Assembly (NCBI RefSeq): GCF_945859685.1
Contig: NC_079149.1
Location: forward strand, 125,948,065 to 126,012,064
From: Eupeodes corollae
Lineage: Eukaryota; Arthropoda; Insecta; Diptera; Syrphidae
DNA length: 64,000 nucleotides
Direction: 5' to 3'
Position 1 is the stretch's first letter. Every line of letters starts with the position of its first letter. Shown in pieces: positions 34,606 to 46,621 of this stretch. The notes beneath the pieces are model-generated. The model worked only from the letters and a program-made list of their open reading frames with translations, had not been told where the DNA came from and did not search any database. Made by a program: the position numbers and the translations under genes.

Positions 34606-37600
34606 ATGGAAAATAATATCCATATAAACTTAATAACACAACATTGCGATAGCACGTCTGCAATCCAATCCACAATTCACACAACACTAAGTAACCAAAA
34701 CAATTATTCTCCCGCTGAAAAGAACGACGCTGAAAATGTTTCCATTTCCATTCCCACAAAACACACAACACTCGCTGCTGTTGTAGTCGATGGTAATGCA
34801 AACGAAAATGCAAATGGACAAGAAAAGGAAGCAACTTTTATTGGGCCTTTGTTGGAAGCCGAAGCAGACACAACAAATCAACAAGAATTGATGGCACGTA
34901 ATGTTTTTTCTTCGGCTGTTGTTCCTGTCGAAAGGCAAATGGACAATAAAACTGAATCTTCTGTTGGTGTTGCTGTCGCTGGCACTGCTGCTGCTGCTGC
35001 AGGTGAAGAAGATGAAGATGACGACGAAGACGATGCCAATTATGAAACAGACGAAAGCGATAATAATTCATCCGATGATTCGGACTTCTCCGATCTGAGT
35101 GGACTCTCCGAGGTGTCTGGACGCGAATGGAAGCCAGTCGCAGCAACAAAACCCATAAATTGGGTGCAGAAGCAAATTCACTCGGGTGCAAATCCGAGGG
35201 ATTTGTTATCGCAAATTCTGCCCAATGGTGCCGCAGCCTCACAAATTGCTCCCGGGCTGAACGATATGACATTGTGGCGCATTTTGGCCAGTATGCTGTC
35301 CGAACCTCCAAGACGCCGTAAATTGCGCACCGTAAACACATTCAACGATGTTATTGACTTGGTGAAGGCGTCCAAGAACATCATCGTTCTCACTGGCGCA
35401 GGAGTTTCGGTGTCTTGTGGAATCCCAGACTTTCGGTCCAGCGATGGAATATACAGTCGCTTGGCCAAAGACTTCCCAGATCTGCCTGATCCGCAGGCTA
35501 TGTTCGACATAAACTACTTCTCCAGGGATCCACGGCCGTTCTATAAATTCGCCAGGGAAATCTATCCGGGACAATTTACGCCGTCACCTTGTCATCGTTT
35601 CATCAAATTGCTCGAGTCAAAGCAGAAGCTTTTACGCAATTATACACAAAATATCGACACATTGGAGCGTGTAGCGGGAATACACAATGTGATCGAGTGT
35701 CATGGGTCTTTCTCGACTGCAAGTTGCACTAAATGCAAATTCAAGACAACCGCTGATGCTATTCGCGAGGATATATTTGCCCAAAGAATTCCCGTCTGCC
35801 CCAAGTGTCAGCCAAATGTTATGCATAGTTCTGATGCCTCGGATAGTGTGGCTGAGGGTGATTTGAAGACAATCGTCGAGAATGGAATTATGAAGCCGGA
35901 CATTGTTTTCTTTGGCGAAGGTGAGTGTTGTTTTATTTTAATATCATTTCTTCTCTTTTTAAAATGATAGCAGCAAGGGATGAGGAAGGTTGTAGGTAGG
36001 TATTTATTTATTTATTTATTTACTGACGAGCTTATCCGAGTTTCGCAAGCATTTTTAAAAATTGTACAGTGACTCCCACGATAAACCGGTTACAAAAAAT
36101 GAAAATTTTTTGCAATTCAAATTTACTTTGATTATAATTTAGAAATATTTAAACTCAAATTAATTTAAAATAAACAAAAACAACAGTTTAAGTCATTAAT
36201 CGGACACTCATTGTTCTTGAAATGTAGTAACTCGGTAATAGAACTTTATACGTCAAATAATGACATTTAAGGAAGTTCTGAAAATTGGTCTTATTGTGTA
36301 ACCAGAACGTCAAATCAGTACAATAAATTATTGCGAATGCTGGTGATGGTAACTTACATTTTGTAGAAGCTAAAATAAATCAATATTTTGAAGCCCTATT
36401 TGGGGTCAGTAAACTGAGAATACAAGATAATTACATGTTCTACCAGGTCAACGACCTAAGACACACCTTTTATTCAGCAAGGCTTTGGTTATCGCATAAC
36501 TGTCTTAAAGTGCTTCAAACACCTTGAGGAAGTTATTAAATTGAAAGGACACGCAACCAAGCACTACAATTAACGCTCATATTAAGAGTTTCATGTTTTA
36601 AGTTTTACAGGAATTTGATTTCGATGTAAATAAAAACAAAATAACGCATTATAAAAATAATAATTTGTTTAACGTTGAAATCAAATTTCTGAGAGACTTA
36701 AAACTAAAAGAAAATAAATTGCACAACTGGGTCGCACAAACTTGCTCCCGAATCTAAACATTGTTTACAAATTTACGATCAACCAAACAATAAGGTTTAC
36801 AGTTTGATTTTTAAGTTCAATATTTCTGTAACTATACACATAAGATCTATTAAATGTTAAGCACATTAAAAGTATATCTTTTTATCTTTTATCGTCATAA
36901 CATTTTGAATTCTTCCTACATTTGGAAGAATTTAGACAAACCGCTTTTGTCCTTAAAAAATATTAGAAAACGTCTGGATTATGCAAAAGAATATGTACAA
37001 AAGCCAACAGTTTTGGAATTCGGTTATCTTTACAGATGAATCGAAATTTAACATATTTGGGTAGGATGGCCAACGTTTTGTATGGAGAAAGCAAGGTACA
37101 GCTTTAGATCCAAAGAATTTGAATTTTTACAGTAAAACATGGTGGTAGAAGTTAATGGTGTGGGCTGCCATGGGAGCAAACGGTGTTGGGAGTTTGGTGT
37201 TTGTTGAGGGAAAATATTCTGCAATCAACAGCCGCAAAATTAGAAATTGGAGGTAGTTTCTGTTTTCTTCACGACAATGATCCCAAGCATTCTTCGTTTT
37301 TTGGTTCTATCAATGCCTAGAAGGTTACAAGCAGTTATAGATTATAGAAATCTTTTTACAAGATTGTGTTTTTTTTTTTATCAAAAACAATGAAGTGTAC
37401 ACGTTCATTATTGGTTTGTTAAAATGGACTATTTTTAGTTTTCTGTATTTTTTCATTAAATAAATAAACGTTATTTATTTGCAATAAATTTCTTTCCCTG
37501 TATATGTTTTTAAATTTATCTATAAAATAAGTTTGACTTTAAAAATTTAATTAATTAAAAAAAAAAACTTGAATTAATTAAGCCACTATTAATATTCGCT

Positions 37601-40600
37601 TTACATTTCATTTTCGTAAAGAATGATAACCCATTTTCTTCTTTGCCATCATAATGTTATGTTTGATTAAAATTTATTTCGAATTTTTGAACGAATGCAA
37701 TACTTGCTATTTGAGTGCCCGTGGCATGATTTTTAGTGCGTTGGACTGTCATGCAAGGGGTCTTGGGTTCAATCCCTGCCTGTGTCACCTTAATTTTTAA
37801 AAAATAATTCGCAAGTACTGCCTCTTGCGAGGAATTGACAAATCCTTCAAGAGTAATTCTTGTCATGAAAAAGTGCTTTCTCAAACTAGCCGTTCGGATT
37901 CGGCCTAAAATTGTAGGTCCCTTCCATTCCTGACAACAGTACTCGCACAGAGGAATGGTTGAGAGTTGTAAGTCACAAGGCCCTGGTTCACAACGGATTG
38001 GTGCGCCATCCACCCCATTTGATTTTAAATACTTGTTCCTATATGTAGCAAGCATAGATTGTTTTGGATAAATTTCGAATTTTTATATTTCATGTGTCCG
38101 GTTAGTCGTGGGAGCCACTGTATTTAGAAAGGTAGGTAGGTAGTATCTAACCCATGAACCTAACTGTCGTACTTTGGTAAAAGTATTGGACTAAAAGTCG
38201 ATACAAATCTTTTTTCTTTTTTGATTCTCTGAAATTATAAAAACCTAGAGTCCAACAACTTCAATTCAATGAAGAAATGAAAAATGTTCAAAGTAGGAAA
38301 ACAACTCGTCTAGTTCAATGACTTTAGCATTAAAATACTTACACTTGATTTTAGGCAAAAAGGTCTTAAATTACACCGACTCAATGAACTTAAGACGTTA
38401 ATATCAAAACAAATATGAATTTTGTCTGTCTTATTCTCTAAAAACTAAATTAATTCGTTATTTGGCAATATTTTTAGATTTAAGTTGTAAGTATTCAACA
38501 AAAGATACAAAAAAAAAGGTGTTAGACCAAATCAAAGACCTTTTTGTCTAACGCCAATTTGGCATTGATGTCATCTATTTCTTAACGTTACTACCCTTCT
38601 GTAGATTGAGCGTTAAAATAGCGGAACTTTAAGTCTCATTTAACATGCCTCTTCATTTGTCCCCTTCGCGTTTTGATACGATCCAGGTGCGAACCCTACG
38701 GTTTCGTGCATCCTGATGTAGAAGGACTCTCCATCGTTCATTATTTAAATATTTGAAATATTTCTCTTTAAAAATGTCAACAAAATGAGAAGATAGTTTT
38801 CGAAAACCTTCGCGAATTAAATGAAAAAAACATGAATTTAACATGAAATATGGAATCGGATTTAAATAAAGGCCAGTGTTATGGAATACAACGTCGTTAA
38901 GTGGCTGCCTTAACTTGCTTCGTAACAGCGGATTCTGTCTCTACAATTTTTCTAGTTGATAGTTTCGATTTAGAAACATTGCTTGGATGTTATTGGGCTT
39001 AAGTGGGTGACTCTTTTGTAGATTGTTCACATAACATTGGTCCTACACGGAATTCTACAAGAATCAAAAATTAAGCGAAGTAACTTAATATTGCCAATCC
39101 AACTGATAACAAGATTTGGGAATTTTTATATTCAAAAATCACTTGTGACATGGGATGGATCACATGACCGACTCATCATCCTGTATAAAACACAGGACGT
39201 GCAAATCCATGTTTTCAACTTCAGTAAAAGAACAAGTTTAAAAGGACCCTTAAATCTAATCAAAACTTCGTTTCCAACCTTGTTTTTGGAGAAAAATTGT
39301 CCAACAATGCCATCACTTTACAAAACCTCACAAAAATGTTTTTGTCTGCGGATACATTGTTTTCTCGACAATAACTCGTTAGATTTCCGGTCACAAATGA
39401 TGCTGCACTTTGGTTAACATAATGAAATAATGTTTTTTAATAATTGCTCACATTCTAAGAGTAGACTTTACATTCGCGTAGTACGGCTAGAAAACGAATC
39501 TCTGTTGGGAAAGGTAAATCGCCGTCAAATTGTATGGAAAAATCTAAAAATTTCACTATGTCACTGTTTAGATAAAATAGCGGTACAAAAAATATTATGT
39601 TACTATCACCAATCATTTTAATACACTTTTTCCCAAAAATGTTCGTACAGGTGATTCTTTAAAATAATAGCTAAGGTGTTTAAAGAAAAACAGATTTTTA
39701 ACCATTATCTTTTCAATTTTGGTATTGTTTATTATATGAGGATTATAAACAATACAAAATAAATTAGTAAAAACTTCATGGAGAAAAAAAAATGCAACAA
39801 ATTAGCCAAAGTATGAAATCAAAGCTCAAAACAATTGCACGTACAGTGATAAAAAACTTAATTATATATATGTAAGTTTTAGTAGCGAGTGTGATAACCT
39901 TTCGCTTTTATAACATTCTGAAGGCGATTCTTCATAGAGAGAACTAGTTTTGAAGTGACTTCCGGAGAAATTGTGTTCCATTCTTCCAATATACCGGCTT
40001 TTAGCGGGTTTTTATTACTTATTTTTGATTCTCGGACCTTTCTTCTTAAATAATCCCAAAGATGCTCAATGAGGCTAAGGTCTGGGGATTGGGGAGGATG
40101 AGGCAATTGCGATTTAACATTATAGAGAAGCCACTCCACTCCACTTGATGAATGTTTAGAATCGTTGTCGTGCACAAGTAAAAAGTCGTCTTTAAGGCCA
40201 ATTTTTAAAGCGCTGGCTTTCAAATTTTCTTTTAAAATTTGTGAATATTTGTTTTCATCTATTGTTGTTTCTATAAAAACTAAATTTCCCACTCTATTTG
40301 ACCCATAGCTCCCCTGACCATAACATTTTGCCTCCATGTTTCACCGTTGATTGCAAATTCTTCACATCTAATGCTGTGTTTGGTTTCCTCCACACAAATC
40401 TGCGACCGTCCGACCCAAAGACATTAAACTTGCTCTCGTCAAGGAATAACACATTATTCCAAAAATCATCTGGTTTCGAAACGTATGCATTCGTATAGGT
40501 CAAGCGTTTTGAAACGTTTGCTTTTGATTTATAGGGTTTATTTATGTACCGTGCGATCATTATTTAAATTTGAATTTATAAAGTTCCGAACAGTTTGAGG

Positions 40601-42652
40601 GTTAAGCGGTATTCCATCATTTGCTTGAAGGTCAGCAGCTTTTTTAGGAGCACTTAACTTGGAATCAGCCTTTACCATTCTTTTAATTTTTCGTTCCATA
40701 TGAGCGTCTAGTATTTTTTTCCGACCTCTGCCTGCGACCACTTCAAAGCTTTTATTTTTCAAATAATTTTTTAATACATATTGAACTTTAGACTGTGGTC
40801 TAACAATAGTTGACGATATATCAGCATAACTTTTTCCGTCGTTTCTTAGATTAAAAAGTAGTTTTTCTACTTCAAGAAGTACTTTTTTTATGAGAAGCCT
40901 CCATTTTCAAAATAAACTTCGCAATCTTAAAAAAAGAACATTGAAAAGATCAATACACCACGAAATATAAAAACCAAAACAAAAAATAAAAGAATTTAAT
41001 AAAATAAATCCTCAAGTTAATATCAACCTGGAGTGAAGAAACTGGCTCCTTAAATTTTTTGTATATATTTTAGGTTCGAGTTGCAATTTATGTTTATTAC
41101 CTAGGAAAACTATGTGCAGTGTTTTTAGATACAAAAACTCACCCCATTTATCATCAAACAATCGAATTATTTCATACCAAACTGTCTGTGTAGCTTAATT
41201 TAACAATAAAAATAAATCAATCCTTAAAAAACTTTCCCCCTTTACTCTCTAGGTCTTCCTGAAGAATTCCACACAGTTATGGCCAGTGATAAGGACAAGT
41301 GTGATCTTCTCATTGTCATGGGTTCTTCCCTTAAAGTTCGACCAGTTGCACTCATACCCAGTTCAATTCCAGCAAGTGTACCCCAGATTCTTATCAATCG
41401 CGAACAATTGCGTCATTTGGAATTCGATGTTGAATTGCTTGGAGATTCCGATGTTATAATCAATCAATTGTGTCACAAATTAGCCGAAGATTGGACCGAT
41501 ATATGTTTCGATCAGACAATTCTAACCGAAGCAAAACACCTTGCTCCCCATGCACAAGTTGTCGCCGTCGAAGATGAAGCTGTTGTTATAGGCAGCCTAG
41601 ATACTGACACACAATCTGTAAAATCTTCCACATCAACTGATACGGCTTTACGTTCGACAGGCTATTCAGATTCGGGTTTTGAGAGTTCGACTTCGTCGAT
41701 GATCCAACCGATGATGATGGGCAGGCCAGAGGATATGCCATCGTGCAGCATCCCGACACGGGCTAATTTCTGCGATATACCACTGTTCAAGGAACAGGAA
41801 GATGTTGCCGCTATAACAAAGATCAAACATGGAATGCTTGATTTGGTGGACAATCGTGAGGAGGAGGGCTATGAGCCGGGTATTGAGGATGAGGAAAGCG
41901 AGAGTTTCAGTTTCGATGGGAGGCTACAGAAAAAACCAGTTAATTACAATTATCGGCATTTGTCCATAGATTCGTCGAAGGACAGTGGCATTTGCGACTC
42001 CTCAAATTCGGTGTCATGTGGAATCGCAGGAATAGGAAATGGTATTGCTGCGAGTGAAGTTGGACGTGGGGCTGGTTGTGGAGCCTCGAAAGAACAAAAC
42101 AGCATGATAACTTCAATAGAGTGCAGTCCTTCGACGACCAGCAATCGAAGAAACTCCAATTGGACTCGGAACAAACGATCGAAACGCCAAACTGCCGCCG
42201 AACGCTTGATCGATGGAACCTTCTATTGTCACGAATCTACCTGTTCGTATATATTTCCCGGTGCACAAGTCAACTTGAGCTCAGATTCGGAGGATTCCGA
42301 CGAAGCCGAGGAGGACTTCGAGGATGAGGATCAACTGTCGCCACTTATGACCTCACCCGAAGATCTACCCCCACCGGAAACACCTGTTAAACAGCCAGCC
42401 GCCAGCAGATCAAGTGTCAGCCCATCGCCTTCATCATCGTCGGTGAAACGTGAAGCCCCCAATGATATAGTTTTTATACCGGCAGCAGCGACAACGCTCG
42501 ACAATGGCCCGCCAATCAAAAAGCGAAGGAATGTTCTTACTTGCTGCAGCAACACCACCACCACCACCATAAACAGCGGCAGCAACAGTAGTAATGTGAT
42601 TCCAGCTGAGTTTGAGTTAACTGCTGAGGAAGAAGTGCCTCCGCAGATATAA
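34606..42652 (+). CDS. Sirt1: SIRT1/Sir2 NAD-dependent protein deacetylase
   Basis: A class III deacetylase removing acetyl groups from histone and non-histone lysines with NAD; nuclear and linked to silencing and metabolism in the family. Two coding exons, 34,606-35,920 (phase 1 donor GTGAGT) and 41,253-42,652 (acceptor CTCTAG), give 904 aa. The ATG lies in ATCAAAATGG. The N-terminal 130-170 region is acidic (EDEDDDEDDANYETDESD). The sirtuin core starts near 245: NAD-loop GAGVS (264-268) and GIPDFRS (272-278), TQNID (347-351), catalytic H366 in ECHGS, zinc cysteines C374/C377/C398/C401. After the intron come LPEEFH and VMGSSLKV, then a long Ser/Asp/Glu-rich tail. All catalytic residues are present. 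It is somewhat longer than the roughly 820-aa Drosophila protein I recall. The intron splits the core. Confidence 0.96.
36064..38111 (+). mobile_element. Tc1-like transposon, decayed, with nested SINE
   Basis: The 25-bp inverted ends match closely (left TACAGTGACTCCCACGATAA, right the complement of TACAGTGGCTCCCACGACTA), with terminal TA as expected for Tc1/mariner. At 36,930-37,230 a plus-strand transposase remnant reads WNSVIFTDESKFNIFG, then RFVWRKQGTALDPKNL and TVKHGG in broken frames; the DES aspartate corresponds to the first catalytic residue. Later catalytic regions are degraded (HDNDPKHSS-like near 37,270). The SINE at 37,715-38,027 was inserted afterwards. Confidence 0.88.
37715..38027 (+). 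mobile_element. tRNA-derived SINE, copy 2
   Basis: Plus-strand copy with box A region GTGGCATGATTTTTAGTGCG and box B GGGTTCAATCCC near 37,770. The body matches copy 1 throughout, ending CCCCATTTGATTTT. The direct repeat AATACTTG (37,699-37,706 and 38,028-38,035), possibly extended imperfectly, is the likely target duplication. It sits inside the Tc1-like element. Confidence 0.88.
39879..40915 (-). pseudogene. Tc1-like transposase pseudogene in the Sirt1 intron
   Basis: The minus strand starts near MEASHKKST (40,915), with an early frameshift. The helix-turn-helix region includes GRGRKKILDAHMERKIKRMV (about 40,670-40,735). After another frameshift comes the catalytic domain: VLFLDESKFNVFG (first Asp), LLVHDNDSKHSS (second Asp) and PQSPDLSLIEHLWDYL (Glu). 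By my count 33 residues separate the second Asp and the Glu, against 34 in Tc1. The last segment ends with a stop at 39,879. At least two frameshifts make it inactive. Inverted ends were not found. Confidence 0.85.
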
Positions 42653-44400
42653 GAAGCCCGGTCGCAAGTTAAATGTCTTTTTTTATATTATTTTTTATTA
42701 TTTATGAAAGTTTCTTATATTGTCTTTAATTCTCTATATTTTTTTTTAATTAATTAATTATCAGCCTTAAGTTAATCGCGGTGGCATCGGGCAGGTTTGT
42801 TTTCTACACACATCCTCTCGATTTAGGAAAATTACAAATAAAAATAAAAATAAAAGCAAAACTAAAAAAATCAAAACAATTATGTTTCAACAAAAAAAGA
42901 AAATACAAAGCAAAACAGTGAAGTTTATTCTTAAATTTTTATTAATTCTACCAATAAGCTTTTAAGGAAAACTACAAAAAGAAACACATATATACGTTCA
43001 ACAAAACAATCTCTCTGAATGTCTCTCTCTGCGTTTTCAACATCATCAAAAAGCAACAACAGCAAACAAAAATAATAATAGCACAAATCACATACAAACA
43101 TAATTCAAAAACAAGAAAACAAAATTGATTCGTTTCGAACCGATCCGAAGCAGACAGGCAGCAAAAGGAAAAAAAAAACAATTTTTAAAAATATGCAGTT
43201 TAAAAGTTAGTTTAAAAAATAAAACAAAAATATATATATAAACAATTTAGAAGGAAGAAAGAAAAAACATAAAATAAAATATACTTATTATCAATGTAGT
43301 TAAATGTCGAGCAATCTTTTACAAAACAAAAAAGAAATTAATAAAAATTATATGTATGACTTTTTTTCTTAACAACTACATATTTTGTTGTTGTCGAATT
43401 ATTTTTCTTCTTTTTTTTCCAGTTCTTATATTTTTTAGATGTTAAATAAAATAAATATTAATAATTATATATAAAAAAAAATATAATTTCTTTTTTGTTT
43501 AGACTTTTTTCCGATCCTTTCGGGGAAACGTTTAAAAAATAAATATTAAAAATTTATTAAAACAAACAAAACAAAAAAAAACATGAATATTGATGTAGCT
43601 GTATTATTTGTTATAAGTTATTTAAAAAACAATGAAAATCAAACAGAAAACAAAAACACTAAACAAAAATCTTATATAATAACTACAAAAAATTACTAAT
43701 CAACTCGAGTGCATTTCTTTTGTGGGGCGTGATCTTAATTTTCGCCAAGTGCTCTTTTTCTTTTAGTTTTTGTCTTTTTTTCTTTAAATAATTCGAAAAA
43801 ATAAATAAATAAATTCTTTCGTTTTGCTTTAAAATATTTCGTTTGAAAAGTTTTTCTTCTTTATTTTGTACTCTCCTCTCCTCTCTTTTATTTTATTGGT
43901 TCTTTTTAATAATATTTTTTTTTTATTAATTTAAAATTAATAAAAGAAACACCGAAAATCACAATAACTAAATTTTTTTGTTTCTAGTTTACACACAAAA
44001 TATAATATTATATGTATACATATTTGCTTCAATAAAAAGAAATATATTATTTTTTATAAAAACAGAAAAATTGTAAAATGTTTTGAAAATTTTCTTTTTC
44101 TTTACAGGGAGAAAAATTATAATATTTTCAGTTGTTGTATTGTTGTTTTGAATGGATTTGTGGATTGTCTCCCATCCCCTTTTTCTCTCTTTTTTGATGA
44201 ATAATGTTTCAGCATTAACAAAGTATAAAAAGCTCAAAAGAAGCTTAACACTTGATGGCTACTTGAAGAACAACCAATTTTTTTTAAAAGGACGATGGAA
44301 GGAAAATTCAATGCTTTGAACAGCTTGGTAGATTTCTTATCGTTTAATATCCTTGGTTTCAATAACTAGTTTATCACAATAGGGGGAGGGAGGTTTAATG
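42653..44400 (+). other. Sirt1 3' region, very AT-rich
   Basis: Downstream of the Sirt1 stop. Clustered AATAAA signals near 42,836-42,856 are the first plausible poly(A) sites; more occur through 43,560. No open frame of note. Confidence 0.5.
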
Positions 44401-44404
44401 AATA

Positions 44405-46490
44405 AAATAAAAAAGAGTTATTAGAATGTTGAACGACAACCGACAAATCGCATTTAAAAAAGGGAAGTCTGCTCTAGACGCCCTTCTATATATTGACCAT
44501 TTTGTCTCCCCATCATTGTCTGAACTAATGCCACCATTCTCAGTCTAGATTTCCAAAAAGCCTTTGATAGAATCAGAGCACATGTTGTTCTTAATCAACT
44601 ATTAAAATGGAAAATCGGACCAAATACATACAACCATTTCTTTCTAACAGGTAATTCCGAATAAAATATTGCAACATCTACTCAAATCTACACCAACTTA
44701 AGAACGGCATCCCCCAAGGATCTCCACTATTAGTTGTGCTATTCATCATAGCTTTTAATGAAGCAAGCAATATAATAGACAGCTTTCATAAGTCGAACAC
44801 TCACTCTATGCCGACGATTTAATCATTTTTTCGAAAATTAAAGACCTCCAAGAATTGGGAAATATGTTTACTTCTATTATAAATGCTATTCTTCAGTGGT
44901 GTAATTTACTCCATATATGTAAAAAAACAACTGTACAAAATTTGTTGAAGTCAATTTAAACAACAGCTGTATAAAAAACGATGATTCTTTGAAATTTTTT
45001 GGTATTATATTCGATTCTAAATTTAATTTTAGACCCATTGTATTTATATAAGGATAAGTTTAACTGCCAGGGTTAATATGATTAAATATTTGTCTTCAAA
45101 AAATAGCTTCGCGAACATAAATACTCTTATAAATTTAACCAAATCCGTAGTGTTATCAAAAATTGATTATTGTTTACCAATCTACGGAAAATGCTCCAAA
45201 TCATCTCTGGGTCTTATCACAACACCTTACCACTCAGCCACCAGAAGCTGCATGAGAGCCATACGTTCAACACCCATCATTAATATATTGACTGAAGCTG
45301 GGCTTCCTCATTTAAAGGACAGAATTGACTTTCTCACGGCCAAAATAATTACAAAAATAAACTGTTCATACAGAACATCCATCCATCCAGAAGTCAAACA
45401 AAATTTGAATCGAAAGAGACATCAAGGAATCCAATCAACTTTATGTAGGGCACTCACGTTCGCAAAGAACTTTGATGTTCCGATCAAAACTACGCAAAGA
45501 ATAGCCAACCACCTTGGAACCTTCGAAGTAACACCATAAACACCGAACTTTGCAACTATCGAAAAAAATTAACCTCTGATGATATGTTCAAAAAGCTTTT
45601 TCAAGACATCGCAGAAAATTACAAATCTCTTGGATGGAAACTACTTTTTAAAGTAGCGTCCGAAGAGGATACGTACACCTCGTTTGCTGTTGTTGGCGCC
45701 AAAGGTTCCTTTGTCTCCAAAGGGATACTATCCTCTCATACATCCACTTTTACTGCCGAAGGTTTGGTATATACCAAGCGATTACACACTCCGAGAAAAG
45801 AAAAACGATCATATTTTCGGATAGCCTTTCAATTATAAAGGCTATAGAAAACATTTCAAACTCGATTGTAATAGTAGAAACAATAAGACACCGTCTCATC
45901 TTAAATCCCGAAACTTTAAAAATCAATTCGATTCCCGGCCACGTTGGAATAAATGGCAGTGAAGCAGCTGACGCAAAAGCCAAATCAGCCAATCAGCCAA
46001 ACTACAACCACTCATACAAAAATCTAAATCCAAACGGGGACAGAGCAATCTATCCCAGCAACATATCTTTAACAAAAACAAGCTCAGACAACAAACTCAT
46101 ACATTACACACAAACACCTGTTCAAAAAAGAAGCACCTCCACTCTGCCATCTCTGCGAGGATAACTCCACTCTTACAATGACCCACATTCTTTCCTGTCC
46201 AAAAGTCTCTTTAACCTGTGCAAAACTATCAAAGCAAAACTTGCACCATCTTTTGAAAAATATTAATTTGGACAACATACATTTAAAAATAATAATAATA
46301 ATGCTGAACGATGCTCTAAAGTTTTCCTCTGAAATAGAAAATTCATTGTCATTTCATTAGATTTTCGTTCTAGAGGAAAATTACTTGGACCAATATTCAC
46401 GAGAGGAGAAAAAAGAAACGAGATTCTCGTCGAAATTCTTGATTAAGTCCAGTTTTTAGTATATTTAAGTGGTTGATTGATACTCCTTAA
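44405..46490 (+). pseudogene. I/R1-like LINE, 5'-truncated, with RNase H
   Basis: Plus-strand pieces: an RT segment DNRQIAFKKGKSALDALL (44,430-44,500), a LDFQKAFD-like segment, a degraded YADD-like box near 44,810, the RT thumb/connection region (45,078-45,539, IDYCLPIYGKCSKSSLG), RNase H remnants (45,640-46,000, including PGHVGINGSEAAD), and a C-terminal CHLCEDNSTLTMTHILSCPK zinc-type motif (about 46,148-46,205). An RNase H domain after the RT is typical of I, R1 and LOA LINEs. Several frameshifts are present; the endonuclease part is missing. Confidence 0.82.
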
Positions 46491-46621
46491 ATTATTTATG
46501 TTTTTTCTCGAGCGTCCAACATCTCTAATTAGTTCAAGCTACAAAATAATAAACCTAACTTAAAAACTAATCATATTATAGCTTATAATGGAATTTTTCG
46601 GGAAAAATGGTTTTATCTACG

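Larger units (their letters stand above)
35921..41252 (+). other. Sirt1 intron filled with transposons
   Basis: 5,332 bases bounded by GTGAGT and CTCTAG. Contents: a Tc1-like element with inverted ends (36,064-38,111) carrying a nested SINE; a second Tc1-like transposase pseudogene on the opposite strand (39,879-40,915); and AT-rich sequence. Bases 38,112-39,878 show no recognisable feature. Confidence 0.85.

Noticed and set aside
34687..35574. Long minus-strand frames opposite Sirt1 exon 1
   Set aside because: They are shadows of the sirtuin coding strand. The plus strand carries every catalytic motif.
36854..37039. 61-codon frame in the Sirt1 intron as an alternative exon
   Set aside because: It is the start of the decayed Tc1-like transposase catalytic region, not a sirtuin segment.
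37657..38055. 132-codon minus-strand protein in the Sirt1 intron
   Set aside because: It is the antisense reading of SINE copy 2. The same reading in other copies is broken.
44405..46490. Functional RNase H or reverse transcriptase gene, or a reverse-transcriptase-based defence system
   Set aside because: The pieces are in different frames with several stops, and the order and C-terminal zinc motif match a 5'-truncated LINE.
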